Program-made: the position numbers and the translations under genes
Notes under the pieces: model-generated
Database searches by the model: none
What the model was told of the DNA's origin: nothing
What the model saw: only the letters and a program-made list of their open reading frames with translations
Shown: positions 18,329 to 27,287 of the stretch, one piece after another
Position numbering within the stretch: the stretch's first letter is position 1
Layout: every line of letters starts with the position of its first letter
Assembly (NCBI RefSeq): GCF_003598715.1
Contig: NZ_QZFU01000019.1
Coordinates: 434,001-498,000 of the forward strand
DNA length: 64,000 nt
Reading direction: 5' to 3'
Source: Nocardia panacis
GTDB lineage: Bacteria; Actinomycetota; Actinomycetes; Mycobacteriales; Mycobacteriaceae

Positions 18329-19567
18329 ATGAGCTTTGCGACCACCTCGGCCCGCACAGTCGACGCGCATCGCGAACGTGTCACCGAGATGTTGCGCCCG
18401 CTGGCCGCGCGCCCGGCCGAACAGGTGGCGGTGCCCGCCGCGCTGGGCCGCAGGCTGGCCGCCGAGGTGCGCTCGCCCATCGACCTCCCGGTTTTCCGCA
18501 ATTCGGCGATGGACGGATACGCGGTGCGCGCGGCGGAGGTGCTCGTGGCCCCGGTGCGGTTGCCGGTGGCCGGGGTTGTCGCCGCCGGAGCGGCCGGGGG
18601 CGATCCGCTGCCGCCGGGCGCCGCGCTGAAAGTAATGACCGGAGCGCCGATCCCACCCGGTGCGGACTGTGTGGTCCCGGTGGAGGACGTCCGGGTCGAC
18701 GGCGCTGCCATCATCGTCGAGAGGGGGCGCGCCGCAGGCGAATTCGTGCGCGAGGCGGGAACCGATGTCCGGGCGGGTGCTGCGCTGATCGGAGCCGGAA
18801 CCCTGTTGCGGCCCAGGCATATCGCCGCGCTCGCCGCTGTCGGCCTGGCCGAGGTGGGCGTACTGCGCGAGATCAGGGCGGCCGTCATCACCACCGGCGA
18901 CGAATTGGTCCCGGCCGCCTCGACTTTGGCTCCCGGTCAGATCTACGACTCCAATGGCGTGGCGCTGGCCGCGGCGCTCACCGCGAACGGGGTGCGCGTC
19001 GTCTCGGTCGCGCACAGCACCGACTCCCCCGACGAATTCCGCCGACTGCTCCGGGCCGCGACCGAGGCCGCCGATGTGGTCTTCACCTCCGGCGGGGTGT
19101 CCAAGGGCGATTTCGAGGTGGTCAGGGAGGTGCTCGCACCGCTGGGCGGGGAGTTCGGCTCGGTCGCGGTGCAACCGGGCGGGCCGCAGGGGTGGTCGGT
19201 GGTGCACGGTATTCCGGTGTTGAGCTTTCCCGGTAATCCGGTGAGCACCATGGTGTCGTTCGAGATCTTCGCGCGGCCCGCGCTGCGGGAGTTGGCCGGG
19301 CTGTCGCCGGTGGAGAGTCATGTGGTGCCGCTGGGTGACGCGATTCGCTCCCCGGCGGGGCGGCGGCAGTTCCTGCGCGGGCGGGTGCTGCGGTCCACCA
19401 CGCCGGATTCCGCGCTGTCCACCCCCGCCCCCGTGGCGGTCGAGGTGATCTCCGGCGCGGGTTCGCATCTCATCGCGGGGATGGCCGCCGCCGACGCCCT
19501 GATCGATGTGCCCGCCGAGGTCACCGCGCTGCCCGAAGGCGCGCCTGTGCGAATCTGGTTGCTATGA
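18329..19567 (+). CDS. moeA: Molybdopterin molybdenumtransferase MoeA
   Basis: Inserts molybdate into adenylated molybdopterin. It is 412 residues, the usual length. The signatures are FRNSAMDGYAVRA in the N-terminal region, TTGDELV and YDSNG at the start of the MoCF domain, TSGGVSKGDFE, and the C-terminal barrel. Its TGA overlaps the ATG of the moaC-mogA fusion (ATGA), so the unit moeA-moaC/mogA-moaE is translated as a coupled operon. The start is ten bases after a long hairpin and lacks a clear ribosome site. Confidence 0.95.
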   Translation: MSFATTSARTVDAHRERVTEMLRPLAARPAEQVAVPAALGRRLAAEVRSPIDLPVFRNSAMDGYAVRAAEVLVAPVRLPVAGVVAAGAAGGDPLPPGAALKVMTGAPIPPGADCVVPVEDVRVDGAAIIVERGRAAGEFVREAGTDVRAGAALIGAGTLLRPRHIAALAAVGLAEVGVLREIRAAVITTGDELVPAASTLAPGQIYDSNGVALAAALTANGVRVVSVAHSTDSPDEFRRLLRAATEAADVVFTSGGVSKGDFEVVREVLAPLGGEFGSVAVQPGGPQGWSVVHGIPVLSFPGNPVSTMVSFEIFARPALRELAGLSPVESHVVPLGDAIRSPAGRRQFLRGRVLRSTTPDSALSTPAPVAVEVISGAGSHLIAGMAAADALIDVPAEVTALPEGAPVRIWLL

Positions 19568-20550
19568 GCGAACTGTCCCATGTCGACCGCGAGGGTCGCG
19601 CCCGCATGGTCGATGTGAGCGCCAAAGCCGACACCGCCCGCGTCGCGGTGGCCGGGGGCGAATTGCGCACCACCGCCGCGGTCATCCGGCTGGTCCGCGC
19701 CGACGGGATGCCCAAGGCCGATGTGCTCAGCACCGCCCGGCTGGCGGGTATCGCGGGGGCGAAGAAGACCTCGGAATTGATTCCGCTGTGCCATCAACTG
19801 GCACTGTCCTCGGTCAAGGTCGAATTCGACTTCACCGACACCTCGATCACCATTCGCGCCACCGCGAAGACCAAGGGGCCGACCGGAGTCGAGATGGAGG
19901 CGCTCACCGCCGTCGCCGTCGCCGGACTCACCCTGCACGACATGGTCAAGGCCGTCGATCCGGCCGCCACGCTCAACGATGTGCGGCTGCTCACCAAAGA
20001 CGGTGGCAAACACGGGCATTGGGAGCGGGACGACGCGGTGTCGAATGCCGCCGCACCGCAGGATATTTCCGCGGGGACGGCGGTGGTGCTGGTGGCCTCC
20101 ACCGGAGTCGCGGCGGGTACACGGGTCGACACCACCGGGCCGGTGCTCGCGCAATGGCTTACCGGACTGGGTTTCTCGGTGCGCGGTCCGCTGGTCTATC
20201 CGGACGCGCGGATCGCCGCCGGATTGGCCGACGCGCTCGGGTCCGCCCCCGCGCTGGTGATCAGCACCGGCGGCACCGGCGCTTCGCCCACGGATGCCAC
20301 ACCGGAGGCGACACTGGCGGTATTGGATCGGGTGCTGCCGGGGGTCGCCGAGGCCATTCGGCAAAGGGGGACGGCGAAATTCCCGCTGGCGGCGCTCAGT
20401 CGCGGCGTGGCCGGACTGGCCGGACGGTCGGTCATCGTGAATCTGCCCGGCTCGCCGGGCGGTGTGAAAGACGGTATGGCAGTGCTGGAACCGCTGCTGG
20501 ATCATTTGCTCGCGCAAGTAGCCGGAGGCGGCGCCCATGACAACGAGTGA
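19564..20550 (+). CDS. MoaC-MogA/MoaB fusion protein
   Basis: A 328-residue bifunctional protein. Residues 1-160 are cyclic pyranopterin monophosphate synthase (MoaC): SHVDREGRARMVDVSAK, ELIPLCHQLALS and KGPTGVEMEALTAV (split here). Residues 165-328 are a MoCF domain of the MogA/MoaB type with STGGTGASPTDATPEA and LPGSPGGVKDGM, which adenylates molybdopterin. The fusion therefore joins an early and a late step of cofactor synthesis; such MoaCB fusions are known in some actinobacteria. The start overlaps moeA by four bases and the end overlaps moaE by 14. Confidence 0.93.
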   Translation: MSELSHVDREGRARMVDVSAKADTARVAVAGGELRTTAAVIRLVRADGMPKADVLSTARLAGIAGAKKTSELIPLCHQLALSSVKVEFDFTDTSITIRATAKTKGPTGVEMEALTAVAVAGLTLHDMVKAVDPAATLNDVRLLTKDGGKHGHWERDDAVSNAAAPQDISAGTAVVLVASTGVAAGTRVDTTGPVLAQWLTGLGFSVRGPLVYPDARIAAGLADALGSAPALVISTGGTGASPTDATPEATLAVLDRVLPGVAEAIRQRGTAKFPLAALSRGVAGLAGRSVIVNLPGSPGGVKDGMAVLEPLLDHLLAQVAGGGAHDNE

Positions 20551-20983
20551 ACATCGCACCACCGGATCGGTGTGCCTGGCCAGACTGAATGCGGCGGTGA
20601 TCGATCCGGCCGAGGTCGAGGCGGCGGTCAGCGGCCCGCAGCACGGGGCCGTCGTGGTCTTCACCGGCAAAGTGCGCGATCACGATGGCGGCCAATCGGT
20701 TTCGGCCCTGGAGTATTCGGCCCACCCGGAGGCCGAGCGATTCCTGCGCCGCTGCTGTGCCGACGCGGCGGCCGCGACGGGCCTGCCGGTCGCCGCCCTG
20801 CACCGGGTGGGCGCGCTCGCCATCGGCGAGATCGCCATCGCCGTCGCGGTCGCGTCCCCGCATCGGGCCGAGGCGTTCCGGGCCTGCGCGGAGCTGGTGG
20901 ATCGGATCAAACACGAGGTGCCGATCTGGAAGCGGCAGCATTTCGCGGACGGCGTGTCGGAGTGGGTCAACGCCTGCGGCTGA
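20537..20983 (+). CDS. moaE: MoaE, molybdopterin synthase catalytic subunit
   Basis: A 148-residue large subunit of molybdopterin synthase that converts cyclic pyranopterin to molybdopterin with sulfur from MoaD. The family landmarks are FTGKVRDHDGG, LEYSAHPEA, HRVGALAIGE, and KHEVPIWKRQ, the lysines that line the active site. ATG 20537 lies inside the end of the preceding gene. Its partner MoaD is encoded on the other strand 3.4 kb away. Confidence 0.95.
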   Translation: MTTSEHRTTGSVCLARLNAAVIDPAEVEAAVSGPQHGAVVVFTGKVRDHDGGQSVSALEYSAHPEAERFLRRCCADAAAATGLPVAALHRVGALAIGEIAIAVAVASPHRAEAFRACAELVDRIKHEVPIWKRQHFADGVSEWVNACG

Positions 20984-21023
20984 ACGGGGGCCTAACGTTT
21001 GGCGCAGCGAGGAGGAGATCCGG

Positions 21024-22034
21024 ATGGGCACCGACCAAGTTCTGCTGCACCGCTTCGTCATCGGCCAGTTGACCGCGCAGGGGCTCGACCGGGATCGTCT
21101 GATCCGGGAGACGGGTGTGCCGGAGTGGACGCTCGAGGGGGCCGATGTGCACCTGCCGAGCCGAACCTTCGCCCGCCTTTGGGAATTGGGTGCGCACGGG
21201 CTGGACGATCCGCAGGTGGCACTGCCCGTGGCCAGCCGCTTCACCCTGCATTGCCTGGGTCTCTACGACTATCTGTTCTCCACCGCGCCCACGCTCGGCG
21301 CGGGCCTGGCCACCTGCGGACCCTACGTGACGGCCGTGTCCACCAATCACCGCTTCGATCTGCGAGCCGAAAACGACACGGTCACACTGTCGCTCGACAT
21401 TGTCGAGGGCGAGGGTCTGGGTGCGGACCTGACCCAGCTGTGGGGCTTGGCGGCAGTGCTCAGCCGCGCCCGCAGAGCCGTGCGCGGCGAGCTCAACACT
21501 GTGCGTGTCACACTGCGCCAGGCGCCGCCGCGCGACTCGAGACCCTTCGTGGACGTATTCGGCACCACCGCACTCGAATTCGGGGCGGAGACCGATTCCA
21601 TGACCTTCCGCGCCGCCGAGATGGACCGGCCGCTGACCACCGTCGATCCGATACTGGCCGGGGTGCTGCGCCCGCTGGCCGAGGCGCTGCCGCCGCCACC
21701 GCTGCTGGCCGCCGCGTGGCCGGAGCGGGTGGCCGCCGCATTGCACGCGGCCTTCGATGCGGGCGAGGTCTCGCTGGAGCGGGTGGCCCGCAGGTTGGCC
21801 ACCAGCCCGCGCACCCTGCAGCGTCGCCTCATGGAGGCGGGCACCACCTGGCGGCGGGAACTGGATCGAGCGCGCAAGATTCGGCTGGCCGAGGCGAACG
21901 GTCCGCTCAGCCGCGTCCGCCAAGCCGAACTGCTCGGCTACGCCGACGCCGGATCAATGCGCCGCGCGGCCCGACGCATCGCCGAAATCGGTACGGGCCG
22001 ACGGTTTCCCGCGACCGATCACACCTTGAGGTAG
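21024..22034 (+). CDS. AraC-family transcriptional regulator
   Basis: A 336-residue regulator. The N-terminal 180 residues resemble the arabinose-binding-like domain of OruR/ArgR-type AraC proteins; the C-terminal 90 residues form an AraC helix-turn-helix (SLERVARRLATSPRTLQRRL, then a second HTH around LLGYADAGSMRRAARR). The ATG at 21024 follows GGAGGAGATCCGG. It lies 40 bp after moaE but has no obvious functional link to it, and its 3' end overlaps a convergent small gene by 16 bases. Inducer and targets are unknown. Confidence 0.85.
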   Translation: MGTDQVLLHRFVIGQLTAQGLDRDRLIRETGVPEWTLEGADVHLPSRTFARLWELGAHGLDDPQVALPVASRFTLHCLGLYDYLFSTAPTLGAGLATCGPYVTAVSTNHRFDLRAENDTVTLSLDIVEGEGLGADLTQLWGLAAVLSRARRAVRGELNTVRVTLRQAPPRDSRPFVDVFGTTALEFGAETDSMTFRAAEMDRPLTTVDPILAGVLRPLAEALPPPPLLAAAWPERVAAALHAAFDAGEVSLERVARRLATSPRTLQRRLMEAGTTWRRELDRARKIRLAEANGPLSRVRQAELLGYADAGSMRRAARRIAEIGTGRRFPATDHTLR

Positions 22035-22249
22035 GCGGCGGCGATGCGCCAGAAGGTCTCCGGCGCGATCGAGTCGAAATCCCAGCTCTGCGCCACGACT
22101 CTGGACGCGGCCACGATCGCGGCGACATCGAAGTCCTCGCGGCTCGCACTGCCTTTGCCCTCCAACGCGGCGATCACGTATTCGGTGGCGCTCTCACAGG
22201 TCTCGTACACGAACTCTCCCAACGGTCGCAGGACAGATGCGCTCGACAA
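22019..22249 (-). CDS. Small conserved-looking hypothetical protein
   Basis: A 76-residue frame with balanced, protein-like composition: two or three helices, aromatic and acidic residues (for example YETCESATEYVIAALEGKG), and no repeats. It overlaps the 3' end of the convergent AraC gene by 16 bases. No family is recognised. The codon pattern is coding-like and the opposite strand at 22035-22249 carries nothing else. Confidence 0.55.
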   Translation of the reverse strand: MSSASVLRPLGEFVYETCESATEYVIAALEGKGSASREDFDVAAIVAASRVVAQSWDFDSIAPETFWRIAAAYLKV

Positions 22250-22408
22250 TCACCGGTAGCCGAACCCCAACTCACCGAATGCCATTGCGGCGTGTCGTCC
22301 GGCGAGTCGGGACAGAGTGTCAGTTTCGTCAGCAAACACGGGGCGACAACAGTGCCGAATGCGCCAAGATCGGGGCGAACGCGCCAAAAACGGGGCGGCG
22401 GGCCGGAT

Positions 22409-23440
22409 TCAGTGCGGTGTGTAGCGCCAGACCGGCAACATCGCCCCGTCATCGAGCGGATCATCCGATGTATGCGCCGTCGCGTGCAGTCTATCGAGGG
22501 CGGCCCCCGTGTCCAGTCCGGCGCCGATCAGCACCAATTGGCTGGCCCTGCGCTCACCGCGCCGCCAACCGGCCGGTTCGAAGGCGATATGCCGACCCAC
22601 CATGTGCAGCACGAACTTTCGGCGCTCGGCCGCGACACCGAAGGCCGCGAAACCCTTGGCGCGGAACAGGCCGGCGGGTGGATCCTCCAGGAAGTCGATG
22701 AGCAGGCGCGGATCCAATTCGCGCTCGCTGGTGAACGACACGCTCGTGTAGTCGTCGTGCAGGTGCCGATGGTCGTGGTGGTCGTGATCGTGGTCGTCGA
22801 GTAGTTCGTCGAAACTCAATTGCTCGGCGATCGTGGGCTTTTCCCTGGCGCGCCGATCGAAAAGCAGTCCGGGATCGAGTCGCCCGTGCGTGGTGGCGTA
22901 AACCGGGACTGCGCCCACGGATTCGGCGATCTCCCGGCGCAACTCGGCCAGCGCCCGCGGCGGAACACGATCGGCTTTGTTCACCACCACCAGATCCGCC
23001 AACCGCAGGTGTGTCACCAGTTCGGGATGGCGCGCACTGGTTTCGGGGAATTGTTCGGCATCGACGACCTCCACCAAACCGCCGTAGCGGATGCGCGGAT
23101 TGTCGCTGCCGACCACCATGCGAATCAGATTGCGCGGTTCGGCCAGACCGCTGGCCTCCACCACGATCACATCGATACCGGCGCGCGGCTGGGACAGCGC
23201 GGTGAACAGATCGTCGAGCTCCCCGGCGTCCACCGCGCAGCACACGCAGCCGTTGCCGAGACTGACCATGGCATCGACCTGGCCCGCCACCAGCATCGCA
23301 TCGATATTGATGGCGCCGAAGTCATTGACCACCACCCCGATCCGGGTGCCGCGATTGTCGCGGAGCAAATGGTTGAGCAGCGTCGTCTTCCCGGACCCGA
23401 GGAAGCCGCCAACGATGATCACCGGTATCCGCTGCGCCAT
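22409..23440 (-). CDS. CobW/G3E-family GTP-binding metallochaperone
   Basis: A 343-residue COG0523 GTPase. The P-loop is GGFLGSGKTTLLN at residues 8-20, the metal-binding CxCC motif is GNGCVCCAV, the G4 motif is NKAD, and a histidine/aspartate-rich loop (HDHDHHDHRHLH) lies near residue 235 ahead of the CobW C-terminal domain. Such proteins hand metals, often zinc or cobalt, to target enzymes. The ATG at 23440 puts the P-loop at the expected distance. It stands alone behind a strong hairpin; no Zur-like box is evident upstream, so the metal is not deducible. Confidence 0.9.
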   Translation of the reverse strand: MAQRIPVIIVGGFLGSGKTTLLNHLLRDNRGTRIGVVVNDFGAINIDAMLVAGQVDAMVSLGNGCVCCAVDAGELDDLFTALSQPRAGIDVIVVEASGLAEPRNLIRMVVGSDNPRIRYGGLVEVVDAEQFPETSARHPELVTHLRLADLVVVNKADRVPPRALAELRREIAESVGAVPVYATTHGRLDPGLLFDRRAREKPTIAEQLSFDELLDDHDHDHHDHRHLHDDYTSVSFTSERELDPRLLIDFLEDPPAGLFRAKGFAAFGVAAERRKFVLHMVGRHIAFEPAGWRRGERRASQLVLIGAGLDTGAALDRLHATAHTSDDPLDDGAMLPVWRYTPH

Positions 23441-23469
23441 GCGGGCCAGGATAGTGGGCGGGGATATGC

Positions 23470-23505
23470 CGCGAACCGCGGTGCGTGGCGGCACCGCGGT
23501 TCGCG
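23470..23505 (-). terminator. Terminator after amidase gene
   Basis: A perfect 15-bp inverted repeat (CGCGAACCGCGGTGC at 23470-23484, complement at 23491-23505) with a six-base loop lies 80 bp past the amidase stop and before the CobW gene. There is no T run, as is common for terminators in this GC range. Confidence 0.75.
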
Positions 23506-23584
23506 TCGATCGGTGTGGGCCAGACGTGCCTGTGCCTTCGCTGCGGCCATGCGCAGGTCCGCGGACGGCTTCGCCGGCAGGACC

Positions 23585-24829
23585 CTAGGCGTGCATCGTT
23601 GGGCTGAGCAGCGTCGCCGCCAGTGTGTAGGCGACATTGAGCAGTTGTGAAGTGATCATCGTATTGTCGATGCCGAGGGAATGAGCCAGCGGCAGCAGCA
23701 TATTCATGACGGTGCCGACCAAGCCGCCGAGATCCGAGGACTTCGATTGACCCGGCAGAGTCGGTGACCCGAGCAAGGAGTTGCCCGGCGTGGAACCGGA
23801 GGAACCGGGTGCGGCTTGGGTGCCCGGCATGTTCTGCGCCTGCGGTGTGGCAGGCGTGCCCGGCAGATTCTGGGCCTGTGGCGCGGCGGGCGGAATCTGG
23901 GCCTGCGGTGCCGCCTTGGTCCCCGGCATGTTCTGTGCCTGCGGTGCGGTCTGGTTGCCCAGTGCGGTCTGGGGCGCCGCGCCCGGTTGTTCGGCGACCA
24001 CGGGGCGATCGGCGGCCGAGCCGCTGGGCGCGGGGGCCGCGATCGGTGCGCCGAGCAAATAGCCGGCCAACCCGGTGGTGATGGCTACGGCGTGCTTGAG
24101 CTGACCTTCCTGGCTCTCCAACTGCGCCGCGTCTTCGCGATTGGCGCCATTGCCCATCTCGATGAAGACATCGGGCACCGTGGTCAGCGCGGGTCCGGCG
24201 ACGTCGGCGCGGGTCTGCAAGCCGTCGCGCACGCCCGCGTAGGGGGCCGACGGGAAGCCTGCCTGCAGGTAGGCGTCGCGCACCGAGGTGGCGGCGGCCC
24301 GGCCCGGCCCGGACTGCACCTCGTTGGCCTTGGCGTCGGGGATGGGCAACTGCGGCACGATGATGTGGAAGCCGCGGTATTCGGCGGGAGCGCTGTCGGC
24401 GTGAATGCTCACCGCGACGGCCGCGCCGGACCGGTTGGCGGCCTGCGCCCGCTCGTCGACGCAGCCGCCCCAGCCCGCGTCGTCGGCGCGGCTGAGCACC
24501 ACCTTCGCGCCGAGGCTCTCCAAAGCCGCCTTGACCAGTTGGGAGACGTTCCAGTTGACGGTGTGCTCGGGCACCCCGTTGACCGTGGTCATACCCGTGG
24601 TCTGACAGGCCTTGGTGCCGCCGCGACCATCGCTGACCTGCCTGGACAGGTTCTCCGAATGGTTGGATCCCTGGTGGCCGGGATCGAGGAAGACGGTCTT
24701 GCCCGCCAACTTGGTGGCGACCTCCGGCGCGGCGGGCGCGCCGAACGCGGTGGCCGGGAGCGGCCCGGCGACTGCCAGCGCCGCCACGGCGGCGACACCC
24801 ATTCCGGCCTTGCTGATGCGAGCTTTCAT
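23585..24829 (-). CDS. Secreted N-acetylmuramoyl-L-alanine amidase with repeat tail
   Basis: A 414-residue exported peptidoglycan amidase, similar in its catalytic part to M. tuberculosis Rv3717. A signal peptide (about residues 1-31, ending in ATAFGA) is followed by an Amidase_3 domain with zinc ligands in FLDPGHQG and SIHADS and the catalytic region FIEMGN. After residue 265 there is a low-complexity segment with four degenerate 12-residue repeats around PQAQNMPGT, then a hydrophobic C-terminal segment. The tail, about 150 residues, is absent from the usual enzyme and may anchor it in the envelope. Start ATG 24829 begins the signal. Confidence 0.87.
   Translation of the reverse strand: MKARISKAGMGVAAVAALAVAGPLPATAFGAPAAPEVATKLAGKTVFLDPGHQGSNHSENLSRQVSDGRGGTKACQTTGMTTVNGVPEHTVNWNVSQLVKAALESLGAKVVLSRADDAGWGGCVDERAQAANRSGAAVAVSIHADSAPAEYRGFHIIVPQLPIPDAKANEVQSGPGRAAATSVRDAYLQAGFPSAPYAGVRDGLQTRADVAGPALTTVPDVFIEMGNGANREDAAQLESQEGQLKHAVAITTGLAGYLLGAPIAAPAPSGSAADRPVVAEQPGAAPQTALGNQTAPQAQNMPGTKAAPQAQIPPAAPQAQNLPGTPATPQAQNMPGTQAAPGSSGSTPGNSLLGSPTLPGQSKSSDLGGLVGTVMNMLLPLAHSLGIDNTMITSQLLNVAYTLAATLLSPTMHA
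23800..23965 (-). repeat. Tandem repeats encoding PQAQNMPGT units
   Basis: Within the amidase gene, four imperfect units of about 36 bp (one unit shorter) encode APQAQNMPGTKA-like repeats. They are clear at the protein level; the third copy lacks part of the unit (PQAQIPPA). Confidence 0.7.
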
Positions 24830-25052
24830 GTTTTGGTTCGGCGCTCGGGGATTGGAGCGCCCCTCCCTTCCCATTAGTCACATCAAACCCAGTGGACAAC
24901 TCTGGTCCCATGCGCATCGACATGGCAAGGCCAGTTACTGAACCGTTACCGATTCGGCCGCCCGCTCGGCCCGGATCGAGTATCGCCACCACCCCCGCGC
25001 ACGGGATCATTCGGCGGCTGAGCGGGGGACGTGCGCGACTAAGGTCGCCTCC

Positions 25053-25826
25053 ATGACACGCGAAGATGTTCGCCCCGTGCCGCGGAGCAAGATTCTGATC
25101 ACCGGGGCGAGTTCGGGCCTCGGCGCGGCTATGGCGCGCGATTTCGCCGCCAAGGGCCGCGACTTGGCGCTGTGCGCGCGCAGGTTGGACACACTCGAAT
25201 CGCTGCGCGCCGAATTGCTTGCCGCGCACCCGGATCGCACCATCGCGGTGCGCCGACTCGATGTGGACGACCACGCCGCGGTGCCGCGCGTCTTCGCCGA
25301 ACTGCACGCGGAACTCGGCGGCCTGGACCGGGTGATCGTCAATGCCGGACTGGGTAAGGGCGCGCGGATCGGCAGCGGTCGCGCCCCGGCCAATCTCGCC
25401 ACCGCCAATACCAATTTCGTCGGCGCGCTGGCACAGATCGAGGCGGCCATGGAGATCTTCCTGGCCCAGCGGTCCGGACATTTGGTGCTGGTGTCCTCGA
25501 TGAGCGCGGTGCGCGGACTGCCGGGCAAGAAGACGGCCTATTCGGCGAGCAAGGCCGGATTGGCGGCCCTCGGGCGCGGACTTTCCACCGAATTGGCACA
25601 TTCGCCGATCGCGGTCACCACCCTGCTGCCGGGTTTCATCGCCACCGATATGGCCGCGAATGCGGGCGATTCGCGCATGGTCGCCCCTTTGGGCAAAGGG
25701 GTCGCGGCAATAGTGGACGCCATCGAGAGGGAGCGGGCGCGGGCCTGCGTTCCGACCTGGCCGTGGCGGCTGATCGACATCGTGCTGCCCTATTTGCCGG
25801 ATTCACTGGTCAGCCGTTTGGGCTGA
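25053..25826 (+). CDS. Short-chain dehydrogenase/reductase
   Basis: A 257-residue Rossmann-fold oxidoreductase. The cofactor motif is TGASSGLGAAMA near the N-terminus, NAG appears in VIVNAGLGKGA, the catalytic serine lies in LVSSMSAVRG, and the YxxxK motif is YSASK. The C-terminal ends with a hydrophobic segment (LIDIVLPYLPDSLVSRL), which may make it membrane-associated. Start ATG 25053. It stands alone; substrate unknown. Confidence 0.9.
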   Translation: MTREDVRPVPRSKILITGASSGLGAAMARDFAAKGRDLALCARRLDTLESLRAELLAAHPDRTIAVRRLDVDDHAAVPRVFAELHAELGGLDRVIVNAGLGKGARIGSGRAPANLATANTNFVGALAQIEAAMEIFLAQRSGHLVLVSSMSAVRGLPGKKTAYSASKAGLAALGRGLSTELAHSPIAVTTLLPGFIATDMAANAGDSRMVAPLGKGVAAIVDAIERERARACVPTWPWRLIDIVLPYLPDSLVSRLG

Positions 25827-26090
25827 TCGGCCATTTCGGGATCCGCGCAGGCCACCGCATTAGGCCGCCGAGTGGCCCGCGACACAATTTCCAACCGGAA
25901 TGTTGACCTCGGGGCGCGGATTGACGGATCTTTAACATATTCGAGTTGTATTTGACGCGCTATTTACATACTTCGTTACATCTTCGTAATGAACTTCGAC
26001 GAGCCTTCTGAAGGGCTCATGTTTATGAGCTGAGTGCCGTCGGTTCAGGGGTTCCGCAGGCACTCCCGTAGATGAGGAAGTTCCAGGTAG

Positions 26091-26783
26091 ATGCAGATCA
26101 AGAAGTTCGCCGCGGCCTCGATGCTCGTCATCGCGGCCGTCGGAATCAGTAGCGGCACCGCTTACGCCGAGCCCGCGCCCACACCGGCCCCCGGCACCTC
26201 GCTGCAGACCGATGTCCTGCCCGGCGTGCACTGGAACGCCAGTGTCGTCGACAAGTCCGTCGTCCTGAAGACCGACGCGGGGTCGCTCACCACGCAGGGC
26301 AGCCAGTTCCAGGTGCTCGACGGCCAGGGTCGCCTGATCGCGGGCATGCCGCTGACCTACCTCAAGGACGGCCAGGAATGGCCGATCGCCGCCAAGATCG
26401 ATGGCAATACCGCCACTCTCACCCCGAGCACCGATCCGGCGCAGGCCCACCCGGCCGAGATGCTGAAACCGGTCGATGCCAAGCCGGTCGGCGGCACCGA
26501 CTTCAATACCGCCCTCAGCAACGCGGGCACCGAATTCGGCCTGGCCACCGGTATCGGCACCCTGGTTGGCACCATCATCGGCGGTGTGCTCGGCTGCGTG
26601 GCGGGCGCGATCATCGGCGCGCCGCTGGTGGTGCCGACCTTCTTCGCCGGTCCGATCGGTCTGTGCCTGGCGGGCGCGGCCACGGGTATCGCGCTCGGCG
26701 CGGCCGCGGGCATGATCCTGATCGGCGTACCGGTCGGCATCGCCGCCGCCATCCAGTTCTACAACGCGGTCTACGGCCAGTAG
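26091..26783 (+). CDS. Secreted Nocardia-type protein with glycine-rich helix
   Basis: A 230-residue exported protein. A Sec signal peptide (residues 1-26, ending TAYAE) is followed by a beta-rich region of about 90 residues (PGVHWNASVVDKSVVLKTDA, QVLDGQGRLIAGMPL) and a C-terminal stretch of about 80 residues dominated by Gly/Ala/Ile (GLATGIGTLVGTIIGGVLG and following) that could be membrane-inserting. Many paralogues of this layout occur in Nocardia; I believe they belong to a DUF8020-type family but cannot verify it. Upstream is an AT-richer stretch of about 260 bases that should hold its promoter. Role unknown, probably envelope. Confidence 0.82.
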   Translation: MQIKKFAAASMLVIAAVGISSGTAYAEPAPTPAPGTSLQTDVLPGVHWNASVVDKSVVLKTDAGSLTTQGSQFQVLDGQGRLIAGMPLTYLKDGQEWPIAAKIDGNTATLTPSTDPAQAHPAEMLKPVDAKPVGGTDFNTALSNAGTEFGLATGIGTLVGTIIGGVLGCVAGAIIGAPLVVPTFFAGPIGLCLAGAATGIALGAAAGMILIGVPVGIAAAIQFYNAVYGQ

Positions 26784-26794
26784 TCCCGTACTTC

Positions 26795-26832
26795 CCCGCT
26801 GCCCGGTACGCGCTCGCGTGCCGGGCAGCGGG
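26795..26832 (+). terminator. Terminator after secreted protein gene
   Basis: Arms CCCGCTGCCCGG (26795-26806) and its complement (26821-26832) enclose a loop that itself pairs (ACGCG/CGCGT). It lies 12 bases after the stop codon. Confidence 0.75.
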
Positions 26833-26864
26833 CGTTCGCGGCTCGCGTACGGCAGGATCGGATC

Positions 26865-27266
26865 ATGATCGACGAAGCGGGCACGGAACTGTTCCACAAG
26901 ACGATGCCTTTCACCGAGCGACTCGGTATCGAGGTGCTCGAGCACGGTCGCGAGCGGGTGCGCAGCCGAATCGCCTGGGACCCAACACTGTGCACGCTCG
27001 GGGGCGTGCTGCACGGCGGGGTGCTCATCTCCCTGGCGGACGCCACCGGAGCGATGTGCGCGTACCTGAATCTGCCCGAGGGCAAACAGGGTACGACGAC
27101 GGTCGAATCGAAGACCAACTTCCTCAGGGCGATTCGCTCCGGCTACGCCACCGCCACCGCGACCCCGCTGCACGCGGGTCGCACCTTCATCGTCGTGGAG
27201 ACCGAGATCCGCGACGACGCGGGCAAACTCGCGGGCAAGGTGACCCAAACACAGGCGGTCTTGTGA
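26865..27266 (+). CDS. PaaI-type hotdog thioesterase
   Basis: A 133-residue hotdog-fold protein. The motif LGGVLHGGVLISLADATGAM is the PaaI/YbgC-like acyl-CoA thioesterase signature, with the HGG and the Asp in the central helix. The C-terminal strand pattern RTFIVVETEIRDDAGKLAGKVTQTQ fits the fold. ATG 26865. Probably hydrolyses acyl- or aryl-CoA thioesters; substrate unknown. It ends 21 bases from the convergent methyltransferase gene. Confidence 0.87.
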   Translation: MIDEAGTELFHKTMPFTERLGIEVLEHGRERVRSRIAWDPTLCTLGGVLHGGVLISLADATGAMCAYLNLPEGKQGTTTVESKTNFLRAIRSGYATATATPLHAGRTFIVVETEIRDDAGKLAGKVTQTQAVL

Positions 27267-27287
27267 TGGATCACCCCGCACCGCAGC

